A DNA stretch of 64,000 nucleotides from Balanoglossus misakiensis. Lineage: Eukaryota; Hemichordata. The stretch covers positions 13,082,001 to 13,146,000 of the forward strand of contig CM082580.2 of assembly GCA_040954595.2 (NCBI GenBank), written 5' to 3'. This document shows, piece after piece, positions 41,101 to 54,300 of this stretch. The notes under the pieces are model-generated. The model searched no databases, was not told the origin of the DNA, and saw only the letters and a program-made list of their open reading frames with translations. Position 1 is the first letter of the stretch. Every line of letters begins with the position of its first letter. Both the position numbers and the translations under genes were made by a program.

Positions 41101-44100
41101 ATTCCGCAAAGTCGAAAATTTTTCATTTTTTGATGATTTCATGGGCTATAACCCATGGTTTTTTTCAAAAATCGACGAAATTTTGAGATTCCGCAAAGTC
41201 GAAAATTTTTCATTTTTTGACGATTTCATGGGCTATAACCCATGGTTTTTTTCAAAAATCGACGAAATTTTGAGATTCCGCAAAGTCGAAAATTTTTCAT
41301 TTTTTGACGATTTCATGGGCTATAACCCATGGTTTTTTCAAAAATCGACGAAATATTGAGATTCCGCAAAGTCGAAAATTTTTCATTTTTTGACGATTTC
41401 ATGGGCTATAACCCATGGTTTTTTTCAAAAATCGACGAAATATTGAGATTCCGCAAAGTCGAAAATTTTTCATTTTTTGATGATTTCATGGGCTATAACC
41501 CATGGTTTTTTTCAAAAATCGACGAAATTTTGAGATTCCGCAAAGTCGAAAATTTTTCATTTTTTGACGATTTCATGGGCTATAACCCATGGTTTTTTTC
41601 AAAAATCGACGAAATATTGAGATTCCGCAAAGTCGAAAATTTTTCATTTTTTGATGATTTCATGGGCTATAACCCATGGTTTTTTTCAAAAATCGACGAA
41701 ATTTTGAGATTCCGCAAAGTCGAAAATTTTTCATTTTTTGACGATTTCATGGGCTATAACCCATGGTTTTTTTCAAAAATCGACGAAATTTTGAGATTCC
41801 GCAAAGTCGAAAATTTTTCATTTTTTGATGATTTCATGGGCTATAACCCATGGTTTTTTTCAAAAATCGACGAAATTTTGAGATTCCGCAAAGTCGAAAA
41901 TTTTTCATTTTTTGATGATTTCATGGGCTATAACCCATGGTTTTTTTCAAAAATCGACGAAATTTTGAGATTCCGCAAAGTCGAAAATTTTTCATTTTTT
42001 GATGATTTCATGGGCTATAACCCATGGTTTTTTTCAAAAATCGACGAAATTTTGAGATTCCGCAAAGTCGAAAATTTTTCATTTTTTGATGATTTCATGG
42101 GCTATAACCCATGGTTTTTTTCAAAAATCGACGAAATTTTGAGATTCCGCAAAGTCGAAAATTTTTCATTTTTTGATGATTTCATGGGCTATAACCCATG
42201 GTTTTTTTCAAAAATCGACGAAATTTTGAGATTCCGCAAAGTCGAAAATTTTTCATTTTTTGATGATTTCATGGGCTATAAACCATGGTTTTTTTCAAAA
42301 ATCGACGAAATTTTGAGATTCCGCAAAGTCGAAAATTTTTCATTTTTTGATGATTTCATGGGCTATAACCCATGGTTTTTTTCAAAAATCGACGAAATAT
42401 TGAGATTCCGCAAAGTTTAAAATTTTTCATTTTTTGATGATTTCATGGGCTATAACCCATGGTTTTTTTCAAAAATCGACGAAATTTTGAGATTTTGCAA
42501 AGTCGAAAATTTTTCATTTTTTGACGATTTCATGGGCTATAACCCATGTTTTTTTTCAAAAATCGACGAAATATTGAGATTCCGCAAAGTCGAAAATTTT
42601 TCATTTTTTGACGATTTCATGGGCTATAACCCATGGTTTTTTTCAAAAATCGACGAAATTTTGAGATTCCGCAAAGTCGAAAATTTTTCATTTTTTGACG
42701 ATTTCATGGGCTATAACCCATGGTTTTTTTCAAAAATCGACGAAATTTTGAGATTCCGCAAAGTCGAAAATTTTTCATTTTTTGATGATTTCATGGGCTA
42801 TAACCCATGGTTTTTTTCAAAAATCGACGAAATTTTGAGATTCCGCAAAGTCGAAAATTTTTCATTTTTTGACGATTTCATGGGCTATAACCCATGGTTT
42901 TTTTCAAAAATCGACGAAATTTTGAGATTCCGCAAAGTCGAAAATTTTTCATTTTTTGATGATTTCATGGGCTATAACCCATGGTTTTTTTCAAAAATCG
43001 ACGAAATTTTGAGATTCCGCAAAGTCGAAAATTTTTCATTTTTTGACGATTTCATGGGCTATAACCCATGGTTTTTTTCAAAAATCGACGAAATTTTGAG
43101 ATTCCGCAAAGTCGAAAATTTTTCATTTTTTGACGATTTCATGGGCTATAACCCATGGTTTTTTTCAAAAATCGACGAAATATTGAGATTCCGCAAAGTC
43201 GAAAATTTTTCATTTTTTGACGATTTCATGGGCTATAACCCATGGTTTTTTTCAAAAATCGACGAAATATTGAGATTCCGCAAAGTTTAAAATTTTTCAA
43301 TTTTTGATGATTTCATGGGCTATAACCCATGGTTTTTTTCAAAAATCGACGAAATTTTGAGATTCCGCAAAGTCGAAAATTTTTCATTTTTTGACGATTT
43401 CATGGGCTATAACCCATGGTTTTTTTCAAAAATCGACGAAATTTTGAGATTCCGCAAAGTCGAAAATTTTTCATTTTTTGATGATTTCATGGGCTATAAC
43501 CCATGGTTTTTTTCAAAAATCGACGAAATTTTGAGATTCCGCAAAGTCGAAAATTTTTCATTTTTTGACGATTTCATGGGCTATAACCCATGGTTTTTTT
43601 CAAAAATCGACGAAATTTTGAGATTCCGCAAAGTCGAAAATTTTTCATTTTTTGATGATTTCATGGGCTATAACCCATGGTTTTTTTCAAAAATCGACGA
43701 AATTTTGAGATTCCGCAAAGTCGAAAATTTTTCATTTTTTGATGATTTCATGGGCTATAACCCATGGTTTTTTTCAAAAATCGACGAAATTTTGAGATTC
43801 CGCAAAGTCGAAAATTTTTCATTTTTTGATGATTTCATGGGCTATAACCCATGGTTTTTTTCAAAAATCGACGAAATTTTGAGATTCCGCAAAGTCGAAA
43901 ATTTTTCATTTTTTGATGATTTCATGGGCTATAACCCATGGTTTTTTTCAAAAATCGACGAAATATTGAGATTCCGCAAAGTTTAAAATTTTTCATTTTT
44001 TGATGATTTCATGGGCTATAACCCATGGTTTTTTTCAAAAATCGACGAAATTTTGAGATTCCGCAAAGTCGAAAATTTTTCATTTTTTGACGATTTCATG

Positions 44101-45141
44101 GGCTATAACCCATGGTTTTTTTCAAAAATCGACGAAATATTGAGATTCCGCAAAGTCGAAAATTTTTCATTTTTTGACGATTTCATGGGCTATAACCCAT
44201 GGTTTTTTTCAAAAATCGACGAAATTTTGAGATTCCGCAAAGTCGAAAATTTTTCATTTTTTGATGATTTCATGGGCTATAACCCATGGTTTTTTTCAAA
44301 AATCGACGAAATTTTGAGATTCCGCAAAGTCGAAAATTTTTCATTTTTTGATGATTTCATGGGCTATAACCCATGGTTTTTTTCAAAAATCGACGAAATA
44401 TTGAGATTCCGCAAAGTTTAAAATTTTTCAATTTTTGATGATTTCATGGGCTATAACCCATGGTTTTTTTCAAAAATCGACGAAATTTTGAGATTCCGCA
44501 AAGTCGAAAATTTTTCATTTTTTGATGATTTCATGGGCTATAACCCATGGTTTTTTTCAAAAATCGACGAAATTTTGAGATTCCGCAAAGTCGAAAATTT
44601 TTCATTTTTTGACGATTTCATGGGCTATAACCCATGGTTTTTTTCAAAAATCGACGAAATTTTGAGATTCCGCAAAGTCGAAAATTTTTCATTTTTTGAC
44701 GATTTCATGGGCTATAACCCATGGTTTTTTTCAAAAATCGACGAAATTTTGAGATTCCGCAAAGTCGAAAATTTTTCATTTTTTGATGATTTCATGGGCT
44801 ATAACCCATGGTTTTTTTCAAAAATCGACGAAATTTTGAGATTCCGCAAAGTCGAAAATTTTTCATTTTTTGATGATTTCATGGGCTATAACCCATGGTT
44901 TTTTTCAAAAATCGACGAAATTTTGAGATTCCGCAAAGTCGAAAATTTTTCATTTTTTGATGATTTCATGGGCTATAACCCATGGTTTTTTTCAAAAATC
45001 GACGAAATTTTGAGATTCCGCAAAGTCGAAAATTTTTCATTTTTTGATGATTTCATGGGCTATAACCCATGGTTTTTTTCAAAAATCGACGAAATATTGA
45101 GATTCCGCAAAGTTTAAAATTTTTAATTTTTTGATGATTTC

Positions 45142-47448
45142 ATGGGCTATAACCCATGGTTTTTTTCAAAAATCGACGAAATTTTGAGATTCCGCAAAGT
45201 CGAAAATTTTTCATTTTTTGACGATTTCATGGGCTATAACCCATGGTTTTTTTCAAAAATCGACGAAATATTGAGATTCCGCAAAGTCGAAAATTTTTCA
45301 TTTTTTGACGATTTCATGGGCTATAACCCATGGTTTTTTTCAAAAATCGACGAAATTTTGAGATTCCGCAAAGTCGAAAATTTTTCATTTTTTGACGATT
45401 TCATGGGCTATAACCCATGGTTTTTTTCAAAAATCGACGAAATTTTGAGATTCCGCAAAGTCGAAAATTTTTCATTTTTTGATGATTTCATGGGCTATAA
45501 CCCATGGTTTTTTTCAAAAATCGACGAAATTTTGAGATTCCGCAAAGTCGAAAATTTTTCATTTTTTGATGATTTCATGGGCTATAACCCATGTTTTTTT
45601 TCAAAAATCGACGAAATTTTGAGATTCCGCAAAGTCGAAAATTTTTCATTTTTTGATGATTTCATGGGCTATAACCCATGGTTTTTTTCAAAAATCGACG
45701 AAATTTTGAGATTCCGCAAAGTCGAAAATTTTTCATTTTTTGATGATTTCATGGGCTATAACCCATGGTTTTTTTCAAAAATCGACGAAATTTTGAGATT
45801 CCGCAAAGTCGAAAATTTTTCATTTTTTGATGATTTCATGGGCTATAACCCATGGTTTTTTTCAAAAATCGACGAAATTTTGAGATTCCGCAAAGTCGAA
45901 AATTTTTCATTTTTTGATGATTTCATGGGCTATAACCCATGGTTTTTTTCAAAAATCGACGAAATTTTGAGATTCCGCAAAGTCGAAAATTTTTCATTTT
46001 TTGACGATTTCATGGGCTATAACCCATGGTTTTTTTCAAAAATCGACGAAATTTTGAGATTCCGCAAAGTCGAAAATTTTTCATTTTTTGACGATTTCAT
46101 GGGCTATAACCCATGGTTTTTTTCAAAAATCGACGAAATTTTGAGATTCCGCAAAGTCGAAAATTTTTCATTTTTTGATGATTTCATGGGCTATAACCCA
46201 TGGTTTTTTTCAAAAATCGACGAAATTTTGAGATTCCGCAAAGTCGAAAATTTTTCATTTTTTGACGATTTCATGGGCTATAACCCATGGTTTTTTTCAA
46301 AAATCGACGAAATTTTGAGATTCCGCAAAGTCGAAAATTTTTCATTTTTTGACGATTTCATGGGCTATAACCCATGGTTTTTTTCAAAAATCGACGAAAT
46401 TTTGAGATTCCGCAAAGTCGAAAATTTTTCATTTTTTGATGATTTCATGGGCTACAACCCATGGTTTTTTTCAAAAATCGACGAAATTTTGAGATTCCGC
46501 AAAGTCGAAAATTTTTCATTTTTTGACGATTTCATGGGCTATAACCCATGGTTTTTTTCAAAAATCGACGAAATTTTGAGATTCCGCAAAGTCGAAAATT
46601 TTTCATTTTTTGATGATTTCATGGGCTATAACCCATGGTTTTTTTCAAAAATCGACGAAATTTTGAGATTCCGCAAAGTCGAAAATTTTTCATTTTTTGA
46701 TGATTTCATGGGCTATAACCCATGGTTTTTTTCAAAAATCGACGAAATTTTGAGATTCCGCAAAGTCGAAAATTTTTCATTTTTTGACGATTTCATGGGC
46801 TATAACCCATGGTTTTTTTCAAAAATCGACGAAATTTTGAGATTCCGCAAAGTCGAAAATTTTTCATTTTTTGACGATTTCATGGGCTATAACCCATGTT
46901 TTTTTTCAAAAATCGACGAAATTTTGAGATTCCGCAAAGTCGAAAATTTTTCATTTTTTAATGATTTCATGGGCTATAACCCATGGTTTTTTTCAAAAAT
47001 CGACGAAATTTTGAGATTCCGCAAAGTCGAAAATTTTTCATTTTTTGATGATTTCATGGGCTATAACCCATGGTTTTTTTCAAAAATCGACGAAATTTTG
47101 AGATTCCGCAAAGTCGAAAATTTTTCATTTTTTGATGATTTCATGGGCTATAACCCATGGTTTTTTTCAAAAATCGACGAAATTTTGAGATTCCGCAAAG
47201 TCGAAAATTTTTCATTTTTTGATGATTTCATGGGCTATAACCCATGGTTTTTTTCAAAAATCGACGAAATTTTGAGATTCCGCAAAGTCGAAAATTTTTC
47301 ATTTTTTGATGATTTCATGGGCTATAACCCATGGTTTTTTTCAAAAATCGACGAAATTTTGAGATTCCGCAAAGTCGAAAATTTTTCATTTTTTGATGAT
47401 TTCATGGGCTATAACCCATGTTTTTTTCAAAAATCGACGAAATTTTGA
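45142..47448 (+). other. Longest uninterrupted satellite open frame, 768 codons
   Basis: About 26 consecutive monomers are open without a stop. Each encodes a 29-residue unit whose successive parts are MGYNPWFFSKIDEIL, RFRKVENFS and FFDDF. The frame ends only because one T is lost from a T-run at about 47422. The codons are those of the satellite consensus. No signal peptide, promoter, splice site or non-repetitive coding flank is visible, so I do not call it a gene. Confidence 0.4.
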
Positions 47449-48240
47449 GATTCCGCAAAGTCGAAAATTTTTCATTTTTTGATGATTTCATGGGCTATAA
47501 CCCATGGTTTTTTTCAAAAATCGACGAAATTTTGAGATTCCGCAAAGTCGAAAATTTTTCATTTTTTGATGATTTCATGGGCTATAACCCATGGTTTTTT
47601 TCAAAAATCGACGAAATTTTGAGATTCCGCAAAGTCGAAAATTTTTCATTTTTTGATGATTTCATGGGCTATAACCCATGGTTTTTTTCAAAAATCGACG
47701 AAATTTTGAGATTCCGCAAAGTCGAAAATTTTTCATTTTTTGATGATTTCATGGGCTATAACCCATGGTTTTTTTCAAAAATCGACGAAATTTTGAGATT
47801 CCGCAAAGTCGAAAATTTTTCATTTTTTGATGATTTCATGGGCTATAACCCATGGTTTTTTTCAAAAATCGACGAAATTTTGAGATTCCGCAAAGTCGAA
47901 AATTTTTCATTTTTTGATGATTTCATGGGCTATAACCCATGGTTTTTTTCAAAAATCGACGAAATTTTGAGATTCCGCAAAGTCGAAAATTTTTCATTTT
48001 TTGATGATTTCATGGGCTATAACCCATGGCTTTTTTCAAAAATCGACGAAATTTTGAGATTCCGCAAAGTCGAAAATTTTTCATTTTTTGATGATTTCAT
48101 GGGCTATAACCCATGGTTTTTTTCAAAAATCGACGAAATTTTGAGATTCCGCAAAGTCGAAAATTTTTCATTTTTTGATGATTTCATGGGCTATAACCCA
48201 TGGTTTTTTTCAAAAATCGACGAAATTTTGAGATTCTGCA

Positions 48241-48300
48241 AAGTCGAAAATTTTTCATTTTTTGATGATTTCATGGTTTTTTTCAAAAATCGACGAAATT
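48241..48300 (+). repeat. Monomer with exact deletion of the hairpin arm
   Basis: At about 48272 the sequence goes straight from TTTCATGG to TTTTTTTCAAAAATCG. The 14 bases GCTATAACCCATGG are missing. The break falls between the two CATGG copies of the dyad. Confidence 0.9.
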
Positions 48301-51300
48301 TTGAGATTCCGCAAAGTCGAAAATTTTTCATTTTTTGATGATTTCATGGGCTATAACCCATGGTTTTTTCAAAAATCGACGAAATATTGAGATTCCGCAA
48401 AGTTTAAAATTTTTCATTTTTTGATGATTTCATGGGCTATAACCCATGGTTTTTTTCAAAAATCGACGAAATTTTGAGATTCCGCAAAGTCGAAAATTTT
48501 TCATTTTTTGATGATTTCATGGGCTATAACCCATGTTTTTTTTCAAAAATCGACGAAATATTGAGATTCCGCAAAGTTTAAAATTTTTCATTTTTTGATG
48601 ATTTCATGGGCTATAACCCATGGTTTTTTTCAAAAATCGACGAAATTTTGAGATTCCGCAAAGTCGAAATTTTTTCATTTTTTGATGATTTCATGGGCTA
48701 TAACCCATGGTTTTTTTCAAAAATCGACGAAATTTTGAGATTCCGCAAAGTCGAAAATTTTTCATTTTTTGATGATTTCATGGGCTATAACCCATGGTTT
48801 TTTTCAAAAATCGACGAAATTTTGAGATTCCGCAAAGTCGAAAATTTTTCATTTTTTGATGATTTCATGGGCTATAACCCGTGGTTTTTTCAAAAATCGA
48901 CGAAATATTGAGATTCCGCAAAGTCGAAAATTTTTCATTTTTTGATGATTTCATGGGCTATAACCCATGGTTTTTTTCAAAAATCGACGAAATTTTGAGA
49001 TTCCGCAAAGTCGAAAATTTTTCATTTTTTGATGATTTCATGGGCTATAACCCATGGTTTTTTTCAAAAATCGACGAAATTTTGAGATTCCGCAAAGTCG
49101 AAAATTTTTCATTTTTTGATGATTTCATGGGCTATAACCCATGGTTTTTTTCAAAAATCGACGAAATTTTGAGATTCCGCAAAGTCGAAAATTTTTCATT
49201 TTTTGATGATTTCATGGGCTATAACCCATGGTTTTTTTCAAAAATCGACGAAATTTTGAGATTCCGCAAAGTCGAAAATTTTTCATTTTTTGATGATTTC
49301 ATGGGCTATAACCCATGGCTTTTTTTCAAAAATCGACGAAATTTTGAGATTCCGCAAAGTCGAAAATTTTTCATTTTTTGATGATTTCATGGGCTATAAC
49401 CCATGGTTTTTTTCAAAAATCGACGAAATTTTGAGATTCCGCAAAGTCGAAAATTTTTCATTTTTTGATGATTTCATGGGCTATAACCCATGGTTTTTTT
49501 CAAAAATCGACGAAATTTTGAGATTCCGCAAAGTCGAAAATTTTTCATTTTTTGATGATTTCATGGGCTATAACCCATGGTTTTTTTCAAAAATCGACGA
49601 AATTTTGAGATTCCGCAAAGTCGAAAATTTTTCATTTTTTGATGATTTCATGGGCTATAACCCATGGTTTTTTTCAAAAATCGACGAAATATTGAGATTC
49701 CGCAAAGTTTAAAATTTTTCATTTTTTGATGATTTCATGGGCTATAACCCATGGTTTTTTTCAAAAATCGACGAAATTTTGAGATTCCGCAAAGTCGAAA
49801 ATTTTTCATTTTTTGATGATTTCATGGGCTATAACCCATGTTTTTTTCAAAAATCGACGAAATATTGAGATTCCGCAAAGTTTAAAATTTTTCATTTTTT
49901 GATGATTTCATGGGCTATAACCCATGGTTTTTTTCAAAAATCGACGAAATTTTGAGATTCCGCAAAGTCGAAATTTTTTCATTTTTTGATGATTTCATGG
50001 GCTATAACCCATGGTTTTTTTCAAAAATCGACGAAATTTTGAGATTCCGCAAAGTCGAAAATTTTTCATTTTTTTGATGATTTCATGGGCTATAACCCAT
50101 GGTTTTTTTCAAAAATCGACGAAATTTTGAGATTCCGCAAAGTCGAAAATTTTTCATTTTTTGATGATTTCATGGGCTATAACCCATGGGTTTTTTTCAA
50201 AAATCGACGAAATATTGAGATTCCGCAAAGTCGAAAATTTTTCATTTTTTGATGATTTCATGGGCTATAACCCATGGTTTTTTTCAAAAATCGACGAAAT
50301 TTTGAGATTCCGCAAAGTCGAAAATTTTTCATTTTTTGATGATTTCATGGGCTATAACCCATGGTTTTTTTCAAAAATCGACGAAATTTTGAGATTCCGC
50401 AAAGTCGAAAATTTTTCATTTTTTGATGATTTCATGGGCTATAACCCATGGTTTTTTTCAAAAATCGACGAAATATTGAGATTCCGCAAAGTTTTAAAAT
50501 TTTTCATTTTTTGATGATTTCATGGGCTATAACCCATGGTTTTTTCAAAAATCGACGAAATTTTGAGATTCCGCAAAGTCGAAAATTTTCATTTTTTGAT
50601 GATTTCATGGGCTATAACCCATGGTTTTTTTTCAAAAATCGACGAAATTTTGAGATTCCGCAAAGTCGAAAATTTTTCATTTTTTGACGATTTCATGGGC
50701 TATAACCCATGGTTTTTTTCAAAAATCGACGAAATTTTGAGATTCCGCAAAGTCGAAAATTTTTCATTTTTTTGATGATTTCATGGGCTATAACCCATGG
50801 TTTTTTTCAAAAATCGACGAAATTTTGAGATTCCGCAAAGTCGAAAATTTTTCATTTTTTGATGATTTCATGGGCTATAACCCATGGTTTTTTTCAAAAA
50901 TCGACGAAATTTTGAGATTCCGCAAAGTCGAAAATTTTTCATTTTTTGATGATTTCATGGGCTATAACCCATGGTTTTTTTCAAAAATCGACGAAATTTT
51001 GAGATTCCGCAAAGTCGAAAATTTTTCATTTTTTGATGATTTCATGGGCTATAACCCATGGTTTTTTTCAAAAATCGACGAAATTTTGAGATTCCGCAAA
51101 GTCGAAAATTTTTCATTTTTTGATGATTTCATGGCTATAACCCATGGTTTTTTTCAAAAATCGACGAAATTTTGAGATTCCGCAAAGTCGAAAATTTTTC
51201 ATTTTTTGATGATTTCATGGGCTATAACCCATGGTTTTTTTCAAAAATCGACGAAATTTTGAGATTCCGCAAAGTCGAAAATTTTTCATTTTTTGACGAT

Positions 51301-54300
51301 TTCATGGGCTATAACCCATGGTTTTTTTCAAAAATCGACGAAATTTTGAGATTCCGCAAAGTCGAACATTTTTCATTTTTTGACGATTTCATGGGCTATA
51401 ACCCATGGTTTTTTTCAAAAATCGACGAAATTTTGAGATTCCGCAAAGTCGAAAATTTTTCATTTTTTGATGATTTCATGGGCTACAACCCATGGTTTTT
51501 TTTCAAAAATCGACGAAATTTTGAGATTCCGCAAAGTCGAAAATTTTTCATTTTTTGACGATTTCATGGGCTATAACCCATGGTTTTTTTCAAAAATCGA
51601 CGAAATTTTGAGATTCCGCAAAGTCGAAAATTTTTCATTTTTTGATGATTTCATGGGCTATAACCCATGGTTTTTTTCAAAAATCGACGAAATTTTGAGA
51701 TTCCGCAAAGTCGAAAATTTTTCATTTTTTGATGATTTCATGGGCTATAACCCATGGTTTTTTTCAAAAATCGACGAAATTTTGAGATTCCGCAAAGTCG
51801 AAAATTTTTCATTTTTTGACGATTTCATGGGCTATAACCCATGGTTTTTTTCAAAAATCGACGAAATTTTGAGATTCCGCAAAGTCGAAAATTTTTCATT
51901 TTTTGACGATTTCATGGGCTATAACCCATGTTTTTTTTCAAAAATCGACGAAATTTTGAGATTCCGCAAAGTCGAAAATTTTTCATTTTTTGATGATTTC
52001 ATGGGCTACAACCCATGTTTTTTTTCAAAAATCGACGAAATTTTGAGATTCCGCAAAGTCGAAAATTTTTCATTTTTTGACGATTTCATGGGCTATAACC
52101 CATGGTTTTTTTCAAAAATCGACGAAATTTTGAGATTCCGCAAAGTCGAAAATTTTTCATTTTTTGATGATTTCATGGGCTATAACCCATGGTTTTTTTC
52201 AAAAATCGACGAAATTTTGAGATTCCGCAAAGTCGAAAATTTTTCATTTTTTGATGATTTCATGGGCTATAACCCATGGTTTTTTTCAAAAATCGACGAA
52301 ATTTTGAGATTCCGCAAAGTCGAAAATTTTTCATTTTTTGATGATTTCATGGGCTATAACCCATGGTTTTTTTCAAAAATCGACGAAATTTTGAGATTCC
52401 GCAAAGTCGAAAATTTTTCATTTTTTGATGATTTCATGGGCTATAACCCATGGTTTTTTTCAAAAATCGACGAAATTTTGAGATTCCGCAAAGTCGAAAA
52501 TTTTTCATTTTTTGATGATTTCATGGGCTATAACCCATGGTTTTTTTCAAAAATCGACGAAATTTTGAGATTCCGCAAAGTCGAAAATTTTTCATTTTTT
52601 GATGATTTCATGGGCTATAACCCATGGTTTTTTTCAAAAATCGACGAAATTTTGAGATTCCGCAAAGTCGAAAATTTTTCATTTTTTGATGATTTCATGG
52701 GCTATAACCCATGGTTTTTTTCAAAAATCGACGAAATTTTGAGATTCCGCAAAGTCGAAAATTTTTCATTTTTTGATGATTTCATGGGCTATAACCCATG
52801 GTTTTTTTCAAAAATCGACGAAATTTTGAGATTCCGCAAAGTCGAAAATTTTTCATTTTTTGATGATTTCATGGGCTATAACCCATGGTTTTTTTCAAAA
52901 ATCGACGAAATTTTGGAGATTCCGCAAAGTCGAAAATTTTTCATTTTTTGATGATTTCATGGGCTATAACCCATGGTTTTTTTCAAAAATCGACGAAATA
53001 TTGAGATTCCGCAAAGTTTAAAATTTTTCATTTTTTGATGATTTCATGGGCTATAACCCATGGTTTTTTTCAAAAATCGACGAAATTTTGAGATTCCGCA
53101 AAGTCGAAAATTTTTCATTTTTTGATGATTTCATGGGCTATAACCCATGTTTTTTTTCAAAAATCGACGAAATATTGAGATTCCGCAAAGTTTAAAATTT
53201 TTCATTTTTTGATGATTTCATGGGCTATAACCCATGGTTTTTTTCAAAAATCGACGAAATTTTGAGATTCCGCAAAGTCGAAATTTTTTCATTTTTTGAT
53301 GATTTCATGGGCTATAACCCATGGTTTTTTTCAAAAATCGACGAAATTTTGAGATTCCGCAAAGTCGAAAATTTTTCATTTTTTGATGATTTCATGGGCT
53401 ATAACCCATGGTTTTTTTCAAAAATCGACGAAATTTTGAGATTCCGCAAAGTCGAAAATTTTTCATTTTTTGATGATTTCATGGGCTATAACCCATGGTT
53501 TTTTTCAAAAATCGACGAAATATTGAGATTCCGCAAAGTCGAAAATTTTTCATTTTTTGATGATTTCATGGGCTATAACCCATGGTTTTTTTCAAAAATC
53601 GACGAAATTTTGAGATTCCGCAAAGTCGAAAATTTTTCATTTTTTGATGATTTCATGGGCTATAACCCATGGTTTTTTTCAAAAATCGACGAAATTTTGA
53701 GATTCCGCAAAGTCGAAAATTTTTCATTTTTTGACGATTTCATGGGCTATAACCCATGGTTTTTTTCAAAAATCGACGAAATATTGAGATTCCGCAAAGT
53801 TTAAAATTTTTCATTTTTTGATGATTTCATGGGCTATAACCCATGGTTTTTTTCAAAAATCGACGAAATTTTGAGATTCCGCAAAGTCGAAAATTTTTCA
53901 TTTTTTGATGATTTCATGGGCTATAACCCATGTTTTTTTTCAAAAATCGACGAAATATTGAGATTCCGCAAAGTTTAAAATTTTTCATTTTTTGATGATT
54001 TCATGGGCTATAACCCATGGTTTTTTTCAAAAATCGACGAAATTTTGAGATTCCGCAAAGTCGAAAATTTTTCATTTTTTGTGATTTCATGGGCTATAAC
54101 CCATGGTTTTTTTTCAAAATCGACGAAATTTTGAGATTCCGCAAAGTCGAAAATTTTTCATTTTTTGACGATTTCATGGGCTATAACCCATGGTTTTTTT
54201 CAAAAATCGACGAAATTTTGAGATTCCGCAAAGTCGAAAATTTTTCATTTTTTGATGATTTCATGGGCTATAACCCATGGTTTTTTTCAAAAATCGACGA

